A stretch of DNA of 64,000 bases from Streptomyces sp. NBC_00285 (GTDB taxonomy: Bacteria > Actinomycetota > Actinomycetes > Streptomycetales > Streptomycetaceae): contig NZ_CP108055.1 of assembly GCF_036174265.1 (NCBI RefSeq), positions 9,424,001-9,488,000 on the forward strand. The letters run 5' to 3'. Every line of letters starts with the position of its first letter. Within the stretch, counting starts at the first letter, position 1. This document shows, piece by piece, positions 24,999 to 32,004 of this stretch. A model generated the notes under the pieces. The model had not been told where the DNA came from. It saw only the letters and a program-made list of their open reading frames with translations, and ran no database searches. A program made the position numbers and the translations under genes.

Positions 24999-25100
24999 GG
25001 TTTCCGTCTCCTCGTCGTCTGCTGCGGAGGGTCTCGCACCGGACTCAACACAGTCCGGCGCGAGTTTCATACCCACAGGGTTCCCCCGGACCCGGCCACG

Positions 25101-25727
25101 TCACGGCAGAACCATCCGAACGGCGAGTGCCGTGATCACGGCACTCGACACGAGCGCCGTCACCAGGCGCCCCCGGTGACCCGTGAGCGCCCGCCCCAGC
25201 AGAGCGCCACCCCCGGCGAGCAGGAGTTGCCAGCTCGCGGACGCGGCGAACGCCGCGAGGACGAACACGCCCTGTTCCAGGGGCCGTACGGCCTCCTCGG
25301 CACGGGTACCGAGGACCAGGGCCGCGAAGTAGATCACGGTGGTGGGGTTGAGGAGCGTGATGCCGAGCAGACCCAGATACGCCCGGGCGGGGCTCGGGGG
25401 AGGCGGAGCGGACCGGGTGGTGAGCCGGTGGAGGCGGTACTGCCGTACGGCCGTGACCGCGCCGCGGGCCGCGAGCGTCACCAGGACCAGGGCGGCCGCC
25501 CAGCGCAGTGGCCCGAGGACCGGCCGCAGCAGTGCGGCGACGGCGGAGCCGCCGATCGTGGCCACCAGGGCGTACAGGCCGTCCGCGGTCGCCACTCCGA
25601 GCGCGGCGCAGGCACCGGTGCGCAGGGAGGTCCGGGCGGTGAGGGAGACAAGGTAGGTCGCGACCGCGCCGACGGGAACGGCGATGCCGTACCCCGCGAG
25701 CAGCCCCGCGACGAGCGCGGCGGTCAC
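25101..25727 (-). CDS. LysE-family amino-acid/metabolite exporter
   Basis: A 208-residue integral membrane protein with about six helices and the LysE family pattern: LLAGYGIAVPVGAVATYLVSL at the start, GACAALGVATADGLYALVATIGGSA, and GLLGITLLNPTTVIYFAALVLG in the middle. It should export an amino acid or similar metabolite. The only in-frame start near the family N-terminus is the GTG at 25727. That GTG overlaps (GTGA) the stop of a 34-codon upstream reading frame that begins just after a promoter, suggesting coupled translation. Confidence 0.78.
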   Translation of the reverse strand: MTAALVAGLLAGYGIAVPVGAVATYLVSLTARTSLRTGACAALGVATADGLYALVATIGGSAVAALLRPVLGPLRWAAALVLVTLAARGAVTAVRQYRLHRLTTRSAPPPPSPARAYLGLLGITLLNPTTVIYFAALVLGTRAEEAVRPLEQGVFVLAAFAASASWQLLLAGGGALLGRALTGHRGRLVTALVSSAVITALAVRMVLP

Positions 25728-25828
25728 GAGCGCGGAAGCGTAGGCCTCCGCGGTCGGCCGGGCTGCTGCTGGACCCGCACCGGAAGAGCGGCGGTGGCGG
25801 TCGGCGGCAGGAAAGCTTCGGTCGTCAT
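25724..25828 (-). CDS. Possible leaderless 34-aa leader ORF before lysE-type gene
   Basis: An ATG at 25828 opens 34 codons (MTTEAFLPPTATAALPVRVQ then proline/arginine-rich) that end in TGA overlapping the LysE GTG. It has no ribosome site, but TTGCCC (25859-25864), 18 bp and CATTAT (25835-25840) end six bases before the ATG, so the transcript could start at it. It may simply carry ribosomes to the LysE start, or be a mis-set frame. Confidence 0.35.
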   Translation of the reverse strand: MTTEAFLPPTATAALPVRVQQQPGRPRRPTLPRS

Positions 25829-25984
25829 GGCCAGATAATGGGGGCGACCGACAACCCAGGGCAACCGGAATTCCAGGTACGGCCGCCCCGTCACGAAGGC
25901 CGCCGTCTGTTTCGTCGTCCCGGGGCGACGATCTCCGGCCAGATCGCCCCCGCCACCGATCTGGCCGAACTTGCCGTCGCCCTA

Positions 25985-26003
25985 TAGATGCTCTGGGCAT
26001 CTA
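25985..26003. promoter_or_regulatory. Inverted repeat TAGATGCTCTGGGCATCTA upstream of CYP105-like gene
   Basis: Perfect 7-bp arms around TCTGG, ending 42 bp before the P450 start. It is a likely operator for the P450-ferredoxin pair; no regulator gene is adjacent. Confidence 0.5.
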
Positions 26004-26045
26004 ATGGAGATCTGTACGGCGCACCCTTCGTCTGTGAGGTCTTCC

Positions 26046-27245
26046 ATGACGGAAACGGAACCCGTCGCCTTCCCCCAGGACCGGACCTGCCCCTACCACC
26101 CGCCCACGGCCTACGACTCCCTGCGGGCCGCCCGCCCGCTGTCCCGGATCACGCTCTTCGACGGCCGTCCGGCCTGGTTGGTCAGCGGTCACGACACCGC
26201 CCGCGCCCTGCTCGCCGACGCCCGGCTGTCCACCGACCGCACCCGCGACGGCTTCCCGGCGCCCACGGCACGCTTCGCGGCGGTCAGGAACCGGAAGACC
26301 GCACTGCTGGGCGTCGACGACCCGGAACACCGTGTCCAGCGCCGCATGATGGTCCCCAGTTTCACACTCCGCCGGGCCACCGGACTCCGTCCGCACATCC
26401 AGCGGATCGTCGACGAACGCATCGACGCGATGATCGCCCAGGGCCCGCCCGCCGAGCTGGTGAACGCCTTCGCGCTGCCCGTCCCCTCGACCGTGATCTG
26501 CGCCCTGCTCGGCGTGCCCTACGCCGACCACGACTTCTTCGAAGGACAGTCCAGGCGGCTGCTGCGCGGCCCCGAGGGCGCCGACGTCATGGACGCCCGG
26601 GACCAACTGGAGTCGTACTTCGAGAAGTTGATCGACCACAAACAGAAGCAGTCCGAGCCGGGCGACGGCGTGCTCGACGAACTCGTCCACCGGCAGCTGC
26701 GGGACGGCGAACTGACCCGCGAGGAAGTGATCGCGCTGGCGGTCATCCTGCTCGTCGCCGGACACGAGACGACCGCCAACATGATCTCCCTCGGCACCTA
26801 CACGCTCCTCCAACACCCGGACCGGCTGGCCGAGTTGAGGACCGACCCCGCTCTGATCCCGGACGCGGTCGAAGAGCTCATGCGGATACTGTCGATCGCG
26901 GACGGACTCCTTCGGACGGCCGTGGAGGACATCGAGGTGGCCGGGACGACGATCAGGGCGGGTGAGGGAGTCGTCTTCTCGACCTCCGTCGTCAACCGGG
27001 ACGAGGACGTCTACGCCGATCCGGACACCCTCGACTGGCACCGGCCCGCCCGGCACCACATCGCGTTCGGGTTCGGAATCCATCAGTGCCTCGGCCAGAA
27101 CCTCGCCCGCGCCGAACTGGAGATCGCCCTGCGCACCCTCTTCGACCGGCTGCCCACCCTCCGCCTCGCCGCACCCGCCGCCGAGATCCCCTTCAAGCCC
27201 GGCGACACGATCCAGGGGATGCTGGAACTCCCCGTGACCTGGTAA
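26046..27245 (+). CDS. CYP105-like cytochrome P450
   Basis: A 399-residue P450 with the typical CYP105 layout: FPQDRTCPYHPPTAYDSLRAARPLSRITLFDGRPAWLV at the N-terminus, AGHETT near residue 238, ExxR in EELMR, and the haem loop FGFGIHQCLGQNLAR with cysteine 348. CYP105 enzymes (SoyC type) are broad xenobiotic or macrolide hydroxylases in Streptomyces. The ferredoxin follows after 12 bp, the classic soyC-soyB arrangement. The frame extends to 25971, but ATG 26046 (after GAGGTCTTCC) matches the family start and leaves the palindromic operator outside the gene. Confidence 0.9.
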   Translation: MTETEPVAFPQDRTCPYHPPTAYDSLRAARPLSRITLFDGRPAWLVSGHDTARALLADARLSTDRTRDGFPAPTARFAAVRNRKTALLGVDDPEHRVQRRMMVPSFTLRRATGLRPHIQRIVDERIDAMIAQGPPAELVNAFALPVPSTVICALLGVPYADHDFFEGQSRRLLRGPEGADVMDARDQLESYFEKLIDHKQKQSEPGDGVLDELVHRQLRDGELTREEVIALAVILLVAGHETTANMISLGTYTLLQHPDRLAELRTDPALIPDAVEELMRILSIADGLLRTAVEDIEVAGTTIRAGEGVVFSTSVVNRDEDVYADPDTLDWHRPARHHIAFGFGIHQCLGQNLARAELEIALRTLFDRLPTLRLAAPAAEIPFKPGDTIQGMLELPVTW

Positions 27246-27257
27246 GAGGCTCCGCCC

Positions 27258-27470
27258 ATGCAGACCGACATCCACATCGCCATCGACAAGGACGCCTGCA
27301 TCGGGGCGGGCCAGTGCGCCCTGGCCGCCCCGGGCGTCTTCACCCAGGACGACGACGGATTCAGCACCCTGCTGCCCGGCCGGGAGAACGGCACCGGCGA
27401 CCCGATGGCCCGCGAGGCGGCCCGGGCCTGCCCGGTGACGGCGATCACGGTGTCCGAGACGGCCGACTGA
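27258..27470 (+). CDS. [3Fe-4S] ferredoxin, P450 partner
   Basis: A 70-residue soluble ferredoxin. Cysteines in DACIGAGQC and the C-terminal ACPVTAI match the three-ligand cluster pattern, with alanine or glycine where a [4Fe-4S] protein would have the fourth cysteine, so a [3Fe-4S] cluster is expected. It should pass electrons from a ferredoxin reductase to the P450 encoded 12 bp upstream. SoyB-type small ferredoxins are its closest analogues. Confidence 0.9.
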   Translation: MQTDIHIAIDKDACIGAGQCALAAPGVFTQDDDGFSTLLPGRENGTGDPMAREAARACPVTAITVSETAD

Positions 27471-27761
27471 CCGGCGGGCGCGGTGCGCGATCAGGTCGGC
27501 CGGCCTTAGGCGCGGGAGGCACGCCGTGTCGGCTGGTTGTCCGGCCAAGGGCCGGCTCAGCACACCCGCGCGCGCCGGCGGCCCGTGGCGGTACGGCTCA
27601 TCCCGTCGTGTCGCGCGCGAGCGCAGGATGCCCGGGCAGATCCGGGAGACCAACGTCGTCGGCCGGCCCGCAGGTTCTCTGTCCCACGCGCCTCCGGACC
27701 GGCCAGGCTCCTGTACGGCGCCCGTCGGCTGCCGTTCCCGCTTCTTCAGTAGGGTTCCGGC

Positions 27762-28277
27762 GTGAGCGAACAGGACGAGATACCGCCCTTCTTGTACGTC
27801 GTCGTCTGCGCCGCGGGCATTGCCGCGGACGTGGGCAAGCTGATCACCGCCGCGCAGGAGCGGGAGTGGCACGTCGGCGTCATCGCGACGCCGACCGCCA
27901 TGAACGGTTTCTTCGACACGGCTGCCGTCGAGGCGCAGACCGGCTACCCGATCCGTTCGTCCTGGCGCCGCCCGGGTGAGCCGCGCCCCTTCCCGGAGCC
28001 CGACGCGGTCGTGGTCGCCCCGGCCACCTTCAACACGATCAACAAGTGGGCCGCCGGCATCGCCGACACTCTCGCCGTGGGCACCCTGTGCGAGGTGTCC
28101 GGCCGGGGCGTCCCCGTCGGCGTCCTCACCTGTGTCGCCGACGACCTCGCCGGCCACCCCGCCTACCAGGACAGCCTGATCCGGCTGCGGGGGATGGGTG
28201 TGCGGTTCGGATACCCCTACCAGGGCACGGAAGGCGAGGATTTCGGCTGGGAGCGGGCGCTGGACCTGGTGGAGTGA
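27762..28277 (+). CDS. Flavoprotein (PPC decarboxylase/Dfp-like)
   Basis: A 171-residue homo-oligomeric flavin-containing Cys decarboxylase-family protein. LYVVVCAAGIAADVGKLITAAQEREWHVGVIATPTA is the N-terminal Rossmann strand and helix, and APATFNTINKWAAGIADTLAVGTLCE is the family's PAT-N-T-K-A-GI-D flavin-site block. It lacks the full C-terminal half of CoaBC, so it is a stand-alone flavoprotein of unknown substrate. It begins 291 bp after the ferredoxin; that gap shows no gene I can support. Confidence 0.8.
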   Translation: MSEQDEIPPFLYVVVCAAGIAADVGKLITAAQEREWHVGVIATPTAMNGFFDTAAVEAQTGYPIRSSWRRPGEPRPFPEPDAVVVAPATFNTINKWAAGIADTLAVGTLCEVSGRGVPVGVLTCVADDLAGHPAYQDSLIRLRGMGVRFGYPYQGTEGEDFGWERALDLVE

Positions 28278-28812
28278 GCGGACGGCTCCCCCCGGCAGGA
28301 AGCCGGGGGAAGCCCCTGGAAGCGTGAGCGAAGGGCCTGCGGATCGCCGGGAGCCGCGCCTCTCGCAGTGAGTGACCCCTGTTACCCGTTACCCGTTGCC
28401 CAGGCCGCCGATCCGCTGCCGTTCCTCGGTCCGTCCCTTGAGGATCACATCAACGCCCTTCGGGAACTGTCCGGCGCAGCGGCCCGGCTCGGAGACGGCC
28501 GTCGGGCCGATGCTCTGTTGTACGACCCGCACCACGACCGTGGAAGGCGGCCGGCGCCGGAGTCGGGTGAGCGCGCAGGCGAGGTCGTACGGCCGTCCCG
28601 TCGTCGTGGTGCAGCGGCCGGTCAGTGGATCGACGCAGCGGGCGTTCCCGGCGACTCGGGCAGGGCCCGGGGTTCGCCCGTCACCGGCCGGGGGTGCCGC
28701 CGCGTGCCGGACCGCGGGATCCCCCGGGGCCGAGGAGCCGTACAGGGACACCGGGCGCACGCGAAGTCGTACGCTCCCTTCTCGGACCCCTCTTGAGGCA
28801 GGAGCAGCAACG
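28278..28812. other. 535-bp gap without a supported gene
   Basis: Between the flavoprotein and the aldo/keto reductase. It holds the hairpin above, a triple 7-bp repeat GTTACCC-GTTACCC-GTTGCCC (28381-28401), and frames open only because of GC content. The frame running into the aldo/keto reductase lacks coding character before 28813. Confidence 0.6.
28289..28309 (+). terminator. Hairpin after the flavoprotein gene
   Basis: CCCCCGGC (28289-28296) and GCCGGGGG (28302-28309) pair around AGGAA, 12 bp past the stop. The following AGCCCCTGGAAGCGTGAGC and AAGGGC recall the structured right ends of IS200/IS605 elements, but no transposase is present. Confidence 0.5.
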
Positions 28813-29784
28813 ATGCAGTACGTGAAGCTCGGTTCGACGGGCCTGGACGTCTCTCGGATCTGTCTGGGCTGTATGTCCTACGGCCTGCCGGACCGCGGCG
28901 TGCACGAGTGGACCCTCGACGAGGAGGCGTCGCGGCCACTGATCCGGCAGGCACTGGAGACCGGCGTCACCTTCTTCGACACCGCGAACGTCTACTCCGA
29001 CGGCACCAGCGAGGAGATCGTCGGCAAGGCCCTCGCGGACTTCGCGAACCGCGACGAGATCGTCCTCGCGACCAAGGTGCACGGGCGGATGCGGTCGGGG
29101 CAGAACGCCGCCGGGCTGTCCCGCAAGGCGATCATGACGGAGATCGACCACAGCCTGAGGCGCCTCGGCACCGACTACGTCGACCTGTACCAGATCCACC
29201 GCTTCGACCCCCACACCCCGGTCGAGGAGACGATGGAGGCGCTGCACGACCTGGTGAAGGCGGGCAAGGTGCGCTACATCGGAGCGAGTTCGATGTACGC
29301 CTGGCAGTTCTCCAAGATGCAGTACACGGCCGAGCGGCACGGCTGGACCAAGTTCGTCTCGATGCAGAACCACTACAACCTCCTCTATCGCGAGGAGGAG
29401 CGCGAGATGCTGCCGCTCTGTGCCGACCAGGGCGTGGGTGCCCTGCCGTGGAGCCCGCTGGCCCGCGGCCGGCTGACCCGTGACTGGGGCACGGTCACCG
29501 ACCGCAGCTCCTCCGACGACTTCGGCAGCCGTCTGTACAAGGAGGGCGACCGCTCCATCGTCGAGGCCGTCACCCGCATCGCCGACGACCGGGGCGTCCC
29601 GCGCGCCCAGGTGGCCCTGGCGTGGATCCTGTCGCGGCCCACGGTGGCGGCCCCGATCGTGGGAGCGGGCAGGCCGCACCACATCGAGGACGCCGTGGCC
29701 GCCGTGGAGTTGGAGCTCAGCGACAAGGAGATCAAGGAGCTGGAAGGGCCTTACACGGCCCGTCCGATCGTCGGTCACAGCTGA
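28813..29784 (+). CDS. Aldo/keto reductase
   Basis: A 323-residue TIM-barrel reductase of the AKR superfamily (Tas/YajO-like group): GSTGLDVSRICLGCMSYG at the start, FFDTANVYSDGTSEE with the catalytic D and Y, ATKVHGRM (K), YQIHRFDPHTP (H), and IVGAGRPHHIEDAV near the end for NADPH binding. It reduces aldehydes or ketones. Good ribosome site GGCAGGAGCAG. Its stop codon abuts the convergent PhyH stop with no bases between. Confidence 0.9.
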   Translation: MQYVKLGSTGLDVSRICLGCMSYGLPDRGVHEWTLDEEASRPLIRQALETGVTFFDTANVYSDGTSEEIVGKALADFANRDEIVLATKVHGRMRSGQNAAGLSRKAIMTEIDHSLRRLGTDYVDLYQIHRFDPHTPVEETMEALHDLVKAGKVRYIGASSMYAWQFSKMQYTAERHGWTKFVSMQNHYNLLYREEEREMLPLCADQGVGALPWSPLARGRLTRDWGTVTDRSSSDDFGSRLYKEGDRSIVEAVTRIADDRGVPRAQVALAWILSRPTVAAPIVGAGRPHHIEDAVAAVELELSDKEIKELEGPYTARPIVGHS

Positions 29785-30576
29785 CTAGTGCGGGCCCTGC
29801 GGTGCGAACTCCGTGCCGCACGGGCCCGACCCCTCGCTCTCCGGCAACGGCACCCGGGCACCTCGCATCGACAACGTCCGGTAGAAGTGCCCGATCCGCT
29901 CGGTGGAAGCCCCCACGTAGTGCCCGATGAACGAGCGACGGAACCTGTCGGCCGTACGGTTCGGCTGCGATCCGTGCACCAGGCTGCCGTTGAAGAACAG
30001 GACGTCTCCCGGCTCCATGTCGACGGGAACCGCGGCGAGCCCGGGAGGCGGTGCCACGTACTCGCGTGCGAAGGACAGCTCGGAGTCCGCCGTCTCGGGG
30101 CAGAACAGGTCCATCCGGTGCGTACCCGGTACGACCTCCAGCCCCCCGTTGTCCCGGTCGATCACATCGCAGGCCACCCAGGCCGCGACGCACGTCCCCG
30201 GCTCGACCCGCAGATAGAAGTTGTCCTGGTGCAACGCCTGCCCCCGGGCCCCCGGCGGCTTGAAGTAGAACATGCTCTGCGCGGCCAGCACCTCCTCCCC
30301 GAGCAGCGTCTCCAGCACCTCCCGCAGCCGGGCGTCCAGCAGGACCTGCAGTGCGAGGCCGTTGATCTCGTGCGGCTGCATCACGCGCGGATACCTGCGC
30401 AGCGGGTCCGCGGACTCGCTCGGCTCGAAGTGCCCCGGCACCGGCCCGCCCGCATGCAGTGCCGCGAACTCGCCGCACAGCTGATCGATCTCGTCGTGGG
30501 TGAAGAGCCCCCGGACGACCGTGAAGCCGTTCTCCTCGAACTGCCGCACCCCTGTCTCGATGCCCGTCACTGTCAT
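29785..30576 (-). CDS. Phytanoyl-CoA dioxygenase (PhyH) family oxygenase
   Basis: A Fe(II)/2-oxoglutarate oxygenase of about 263 residues. The iron facial triad is H-x-D in LHQDNFYLRVEPGT and the distal H in NGSLVHGSQPNRTADRFRRSF, where the final arginine holds 2-oxoglutarate. The order and spacing match the PhyH/ectoine-hydroxylase fold. The substrate is unknown. It faces an AraC regulator gene across 63 bp, a pairing that suggests the regulator activates it. I choose the ATG at 30576; a GTG at 30606 would add ten residues without a better ribosome site. Confidence 0.88.
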   Translation of the reverse strand: MTVTGIETGVRQFEENGFTVVRGLFTHDEIDQLCGEFAALHAGGPVPGHFEPSESADPLRRYPRVMQPHEINGLALQVLLDARLREVLETLLGEEVLAAQSMFYFKPPGARGQALHQDNFYLRVEPGTCVAAWVACDVIDRDNGGLEVVPGTHRMDLFCPETADSELSFAREYVAPPPGLAAVPVDMEPGDVLFFNGSLVHGSQPNRTADRFRRSFIGHYVGASTERIGHFYRTLSMRGARVPLPESEGSGPCGTEFAPQGPH

Positions 30577-30639
30577 GTGTCCGCCCTTCGCCGGGATGTG
30601 GTCCACTCGTCACGCTAGGCCGCCCGCCGTCCGAGGAGG

Positions 30640-31635
30640 ATGCCCGTGACCGCCGACGGATTGCCCGTCACTGCCGCCACCGGCACCCCCGATCCACCAC
30701 CGGGCCTCGTGGTCGTCGGCCGCTACGACGAACTCCCGGGCTACGCCGTCCAGCGGCCGCACGGCGCCGAGAGCTGGCTGTTCACCTGGACGGTGAGCGG
30801 CCGCGGCGCCCTGCGTCAGGGCCGGGCCGAGACCGGGGCGGGTGCCGGGGACCTGGTGGTGCTCGCCCCCGGCGTCCCGCACCGCTACGGCGTCGAACAG
30901 GGTGCCGACCACTGGGAGTTCTGGTGGGCACACTGCCCGGCCAGGCCGTCCTGGAGTACCTGGCTGCGACCGCACGCCCGCGCCGACGGCATGTACGTCG
31001 TCCCTCGCGACCCCTCCGGCGAAGACAGGGGAGGAGCTGCGGACACCCGGGCATTTGGGCCGTACGCGAGGATCGAGGCGGCCTTCCTGCGTATGCTCGC
31101 CGACGCCCGCTGGACCGGCACCGGCATCCCGCCCATGACCGTCCCGCCTGCGACCGCCCCGTCCGCAAGCACCCCGGCCGACGACCGCGTCGCGGTGGCC
31201 GTCGCCCACGGTGCCACCGCCCGTGAACTCGCCCTGTGCGCGCTGGAGGAGGTCGTCCTGCTCACCGCGGGTGCCGCGCGCCGGACGCGGACCGCCGCCG
31301 GGATGGATCCCCGGGTGCAGCGTGCCCAGGAGCTGATCGCGGCCGACCCCGGCGCCGCGCACACCGTCGCCTCGCTCGCCGCCGAAGTCTCGCTGTCGCC
31401 GTCCCGGTTCGCCCACCTCTTCACCCAGCAACTGGGCCGCTCGCCGATGCGGGTGCTGCGCGAGGCGCGTCTGCATCACGCGGCCCGGCTGCTGGAAAGC
31501 ACCGACCTTTCGGCGGAACGCGTCGCCGCGGCTTCCGGCTTCGCCAGCCCCTTCCACTTCAACAGAGTCTTCCGCGCCCGCTACGGGAGGCCGCCCGGCG
31601 TCTACCGGACCGCCGGTTCAATGGTTGGGGCGTGA
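30640..31635 (+). CDS. AraC-family transcriptional regulator
   Basis: A 331-residue regulator with an N-terminal cupin-like ligand domain (ESWLFTWTVSGRGALRQGRAETGAGAGDLVVLAPGVPHRYGV) and a C-terminal double helix-turn-helix (HTVASLAAEVSLSPSRFAHLFTQQLGRSP and LSAERVAAASGFASPFHFNRVFRARYGRPPGVYR). The cupin suggests a sugar or small polar effector. It is divergent from the PhyH oxygenase gene, its likely target. The gene begins 9 bp after GAGGAGGATG. Confidence 0.87.
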   Translation: MPVTADGLPVTAATGTPDPPPGLVVVGRYDELPGYAVQRPHGAESWLFTWTVSGRGALRQGRAETGAGAGDLVVLAPGVPHRYGVEQGADHWEFWWAHCPARPSWSTWLRPHARADGMYVVPRDPSGEDRGGAADTRAFGPYARIEAAFLRMLADARWTGTGIPPMTVPPATAPSASTPADDRVAVAVAHGATARELALCALEEVVLLTAGAARRTRTAAGMDPRVQRAQELIAADPGAAHTVASLAAEVSLSPSRFAHLFTQQLGRSPMRVLREARLHHAARLLESTDLSAERVAAASGFASPFHFNRVFRARYGRPPGVYRTAGSMVGA

Positions 31636-32004
31636 CGTCATGGGTCCGGCCGGATGCGCTGTGTAGTGGAGGTTCAATGGTTCTCTGGATCTCTTCGCGG
31701 AGTTAACTGAATCCTGTTTCCAATTAGGGAATCGAGAACGCGGCAATCGTCGAGGTGCTCGGCTTGACGAATCGTCAAATCCATGCCCGGTCAGTCCAAT
31801 GCAGAAAACCGTGGGATCTCTTGTTAGGCGTCCCTGACCTGTGCAAAGGTGTGCCTTGTCGGCGCACGGACAATGCATATTCCCCCTGTGCGCTCTCGAC
31901 CCCCCTCCGGACGCCCTACACGCTTCAAAAGAGCTGGCGCAGGCGGACGTACCCATTGGTATGGACTTAAAGCAATGCAGCATGCCTCGGGAGGAAATGC
32001 CGCC
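31636..32004. other. 369-bp upstream region of the first ricin/sigma-like gene
   Basis: No gene is supported here; open frames lack coding character. It contains the CTTGTT-N9-TGACCTGTGCAAAGGTG element (31820-31851), which recurs before the second paralogue, and ATTGGTATGGACTT (31955-31968), which matches 10 of 14 bases at the GH16 operator. A leader of about 150 nt would run to the GTG. Confidence 0.5.
31820..31851 (+). promoter_or_regulatory. Shared upstream element, copy 1
   Basis: CTTGTT, nine bases, then TGACCTGTGCAAAGGTG. The same layout with 15 of 17 identical bases in the second block lies at 47950-47981 before the paralogous gene. Probably a common promoter or operator. Confidence 0.5.

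Noticed and set aside
28372..28812. A 147-codon N-terminal extension of the aldo/keto reductase.
   Set aside because: Low-complexity Arg/Ser/Pro sequence and no family homology. The strong ribosome site is just before 28813.
31849..32004. Upstream extension of the first ricin/sigma-like protein from a GTG at 31849.
   Set aside because: The stretch has no coding character, and the GTG overlaps the shared upstream element. GGGAGG supports the start at 32005.
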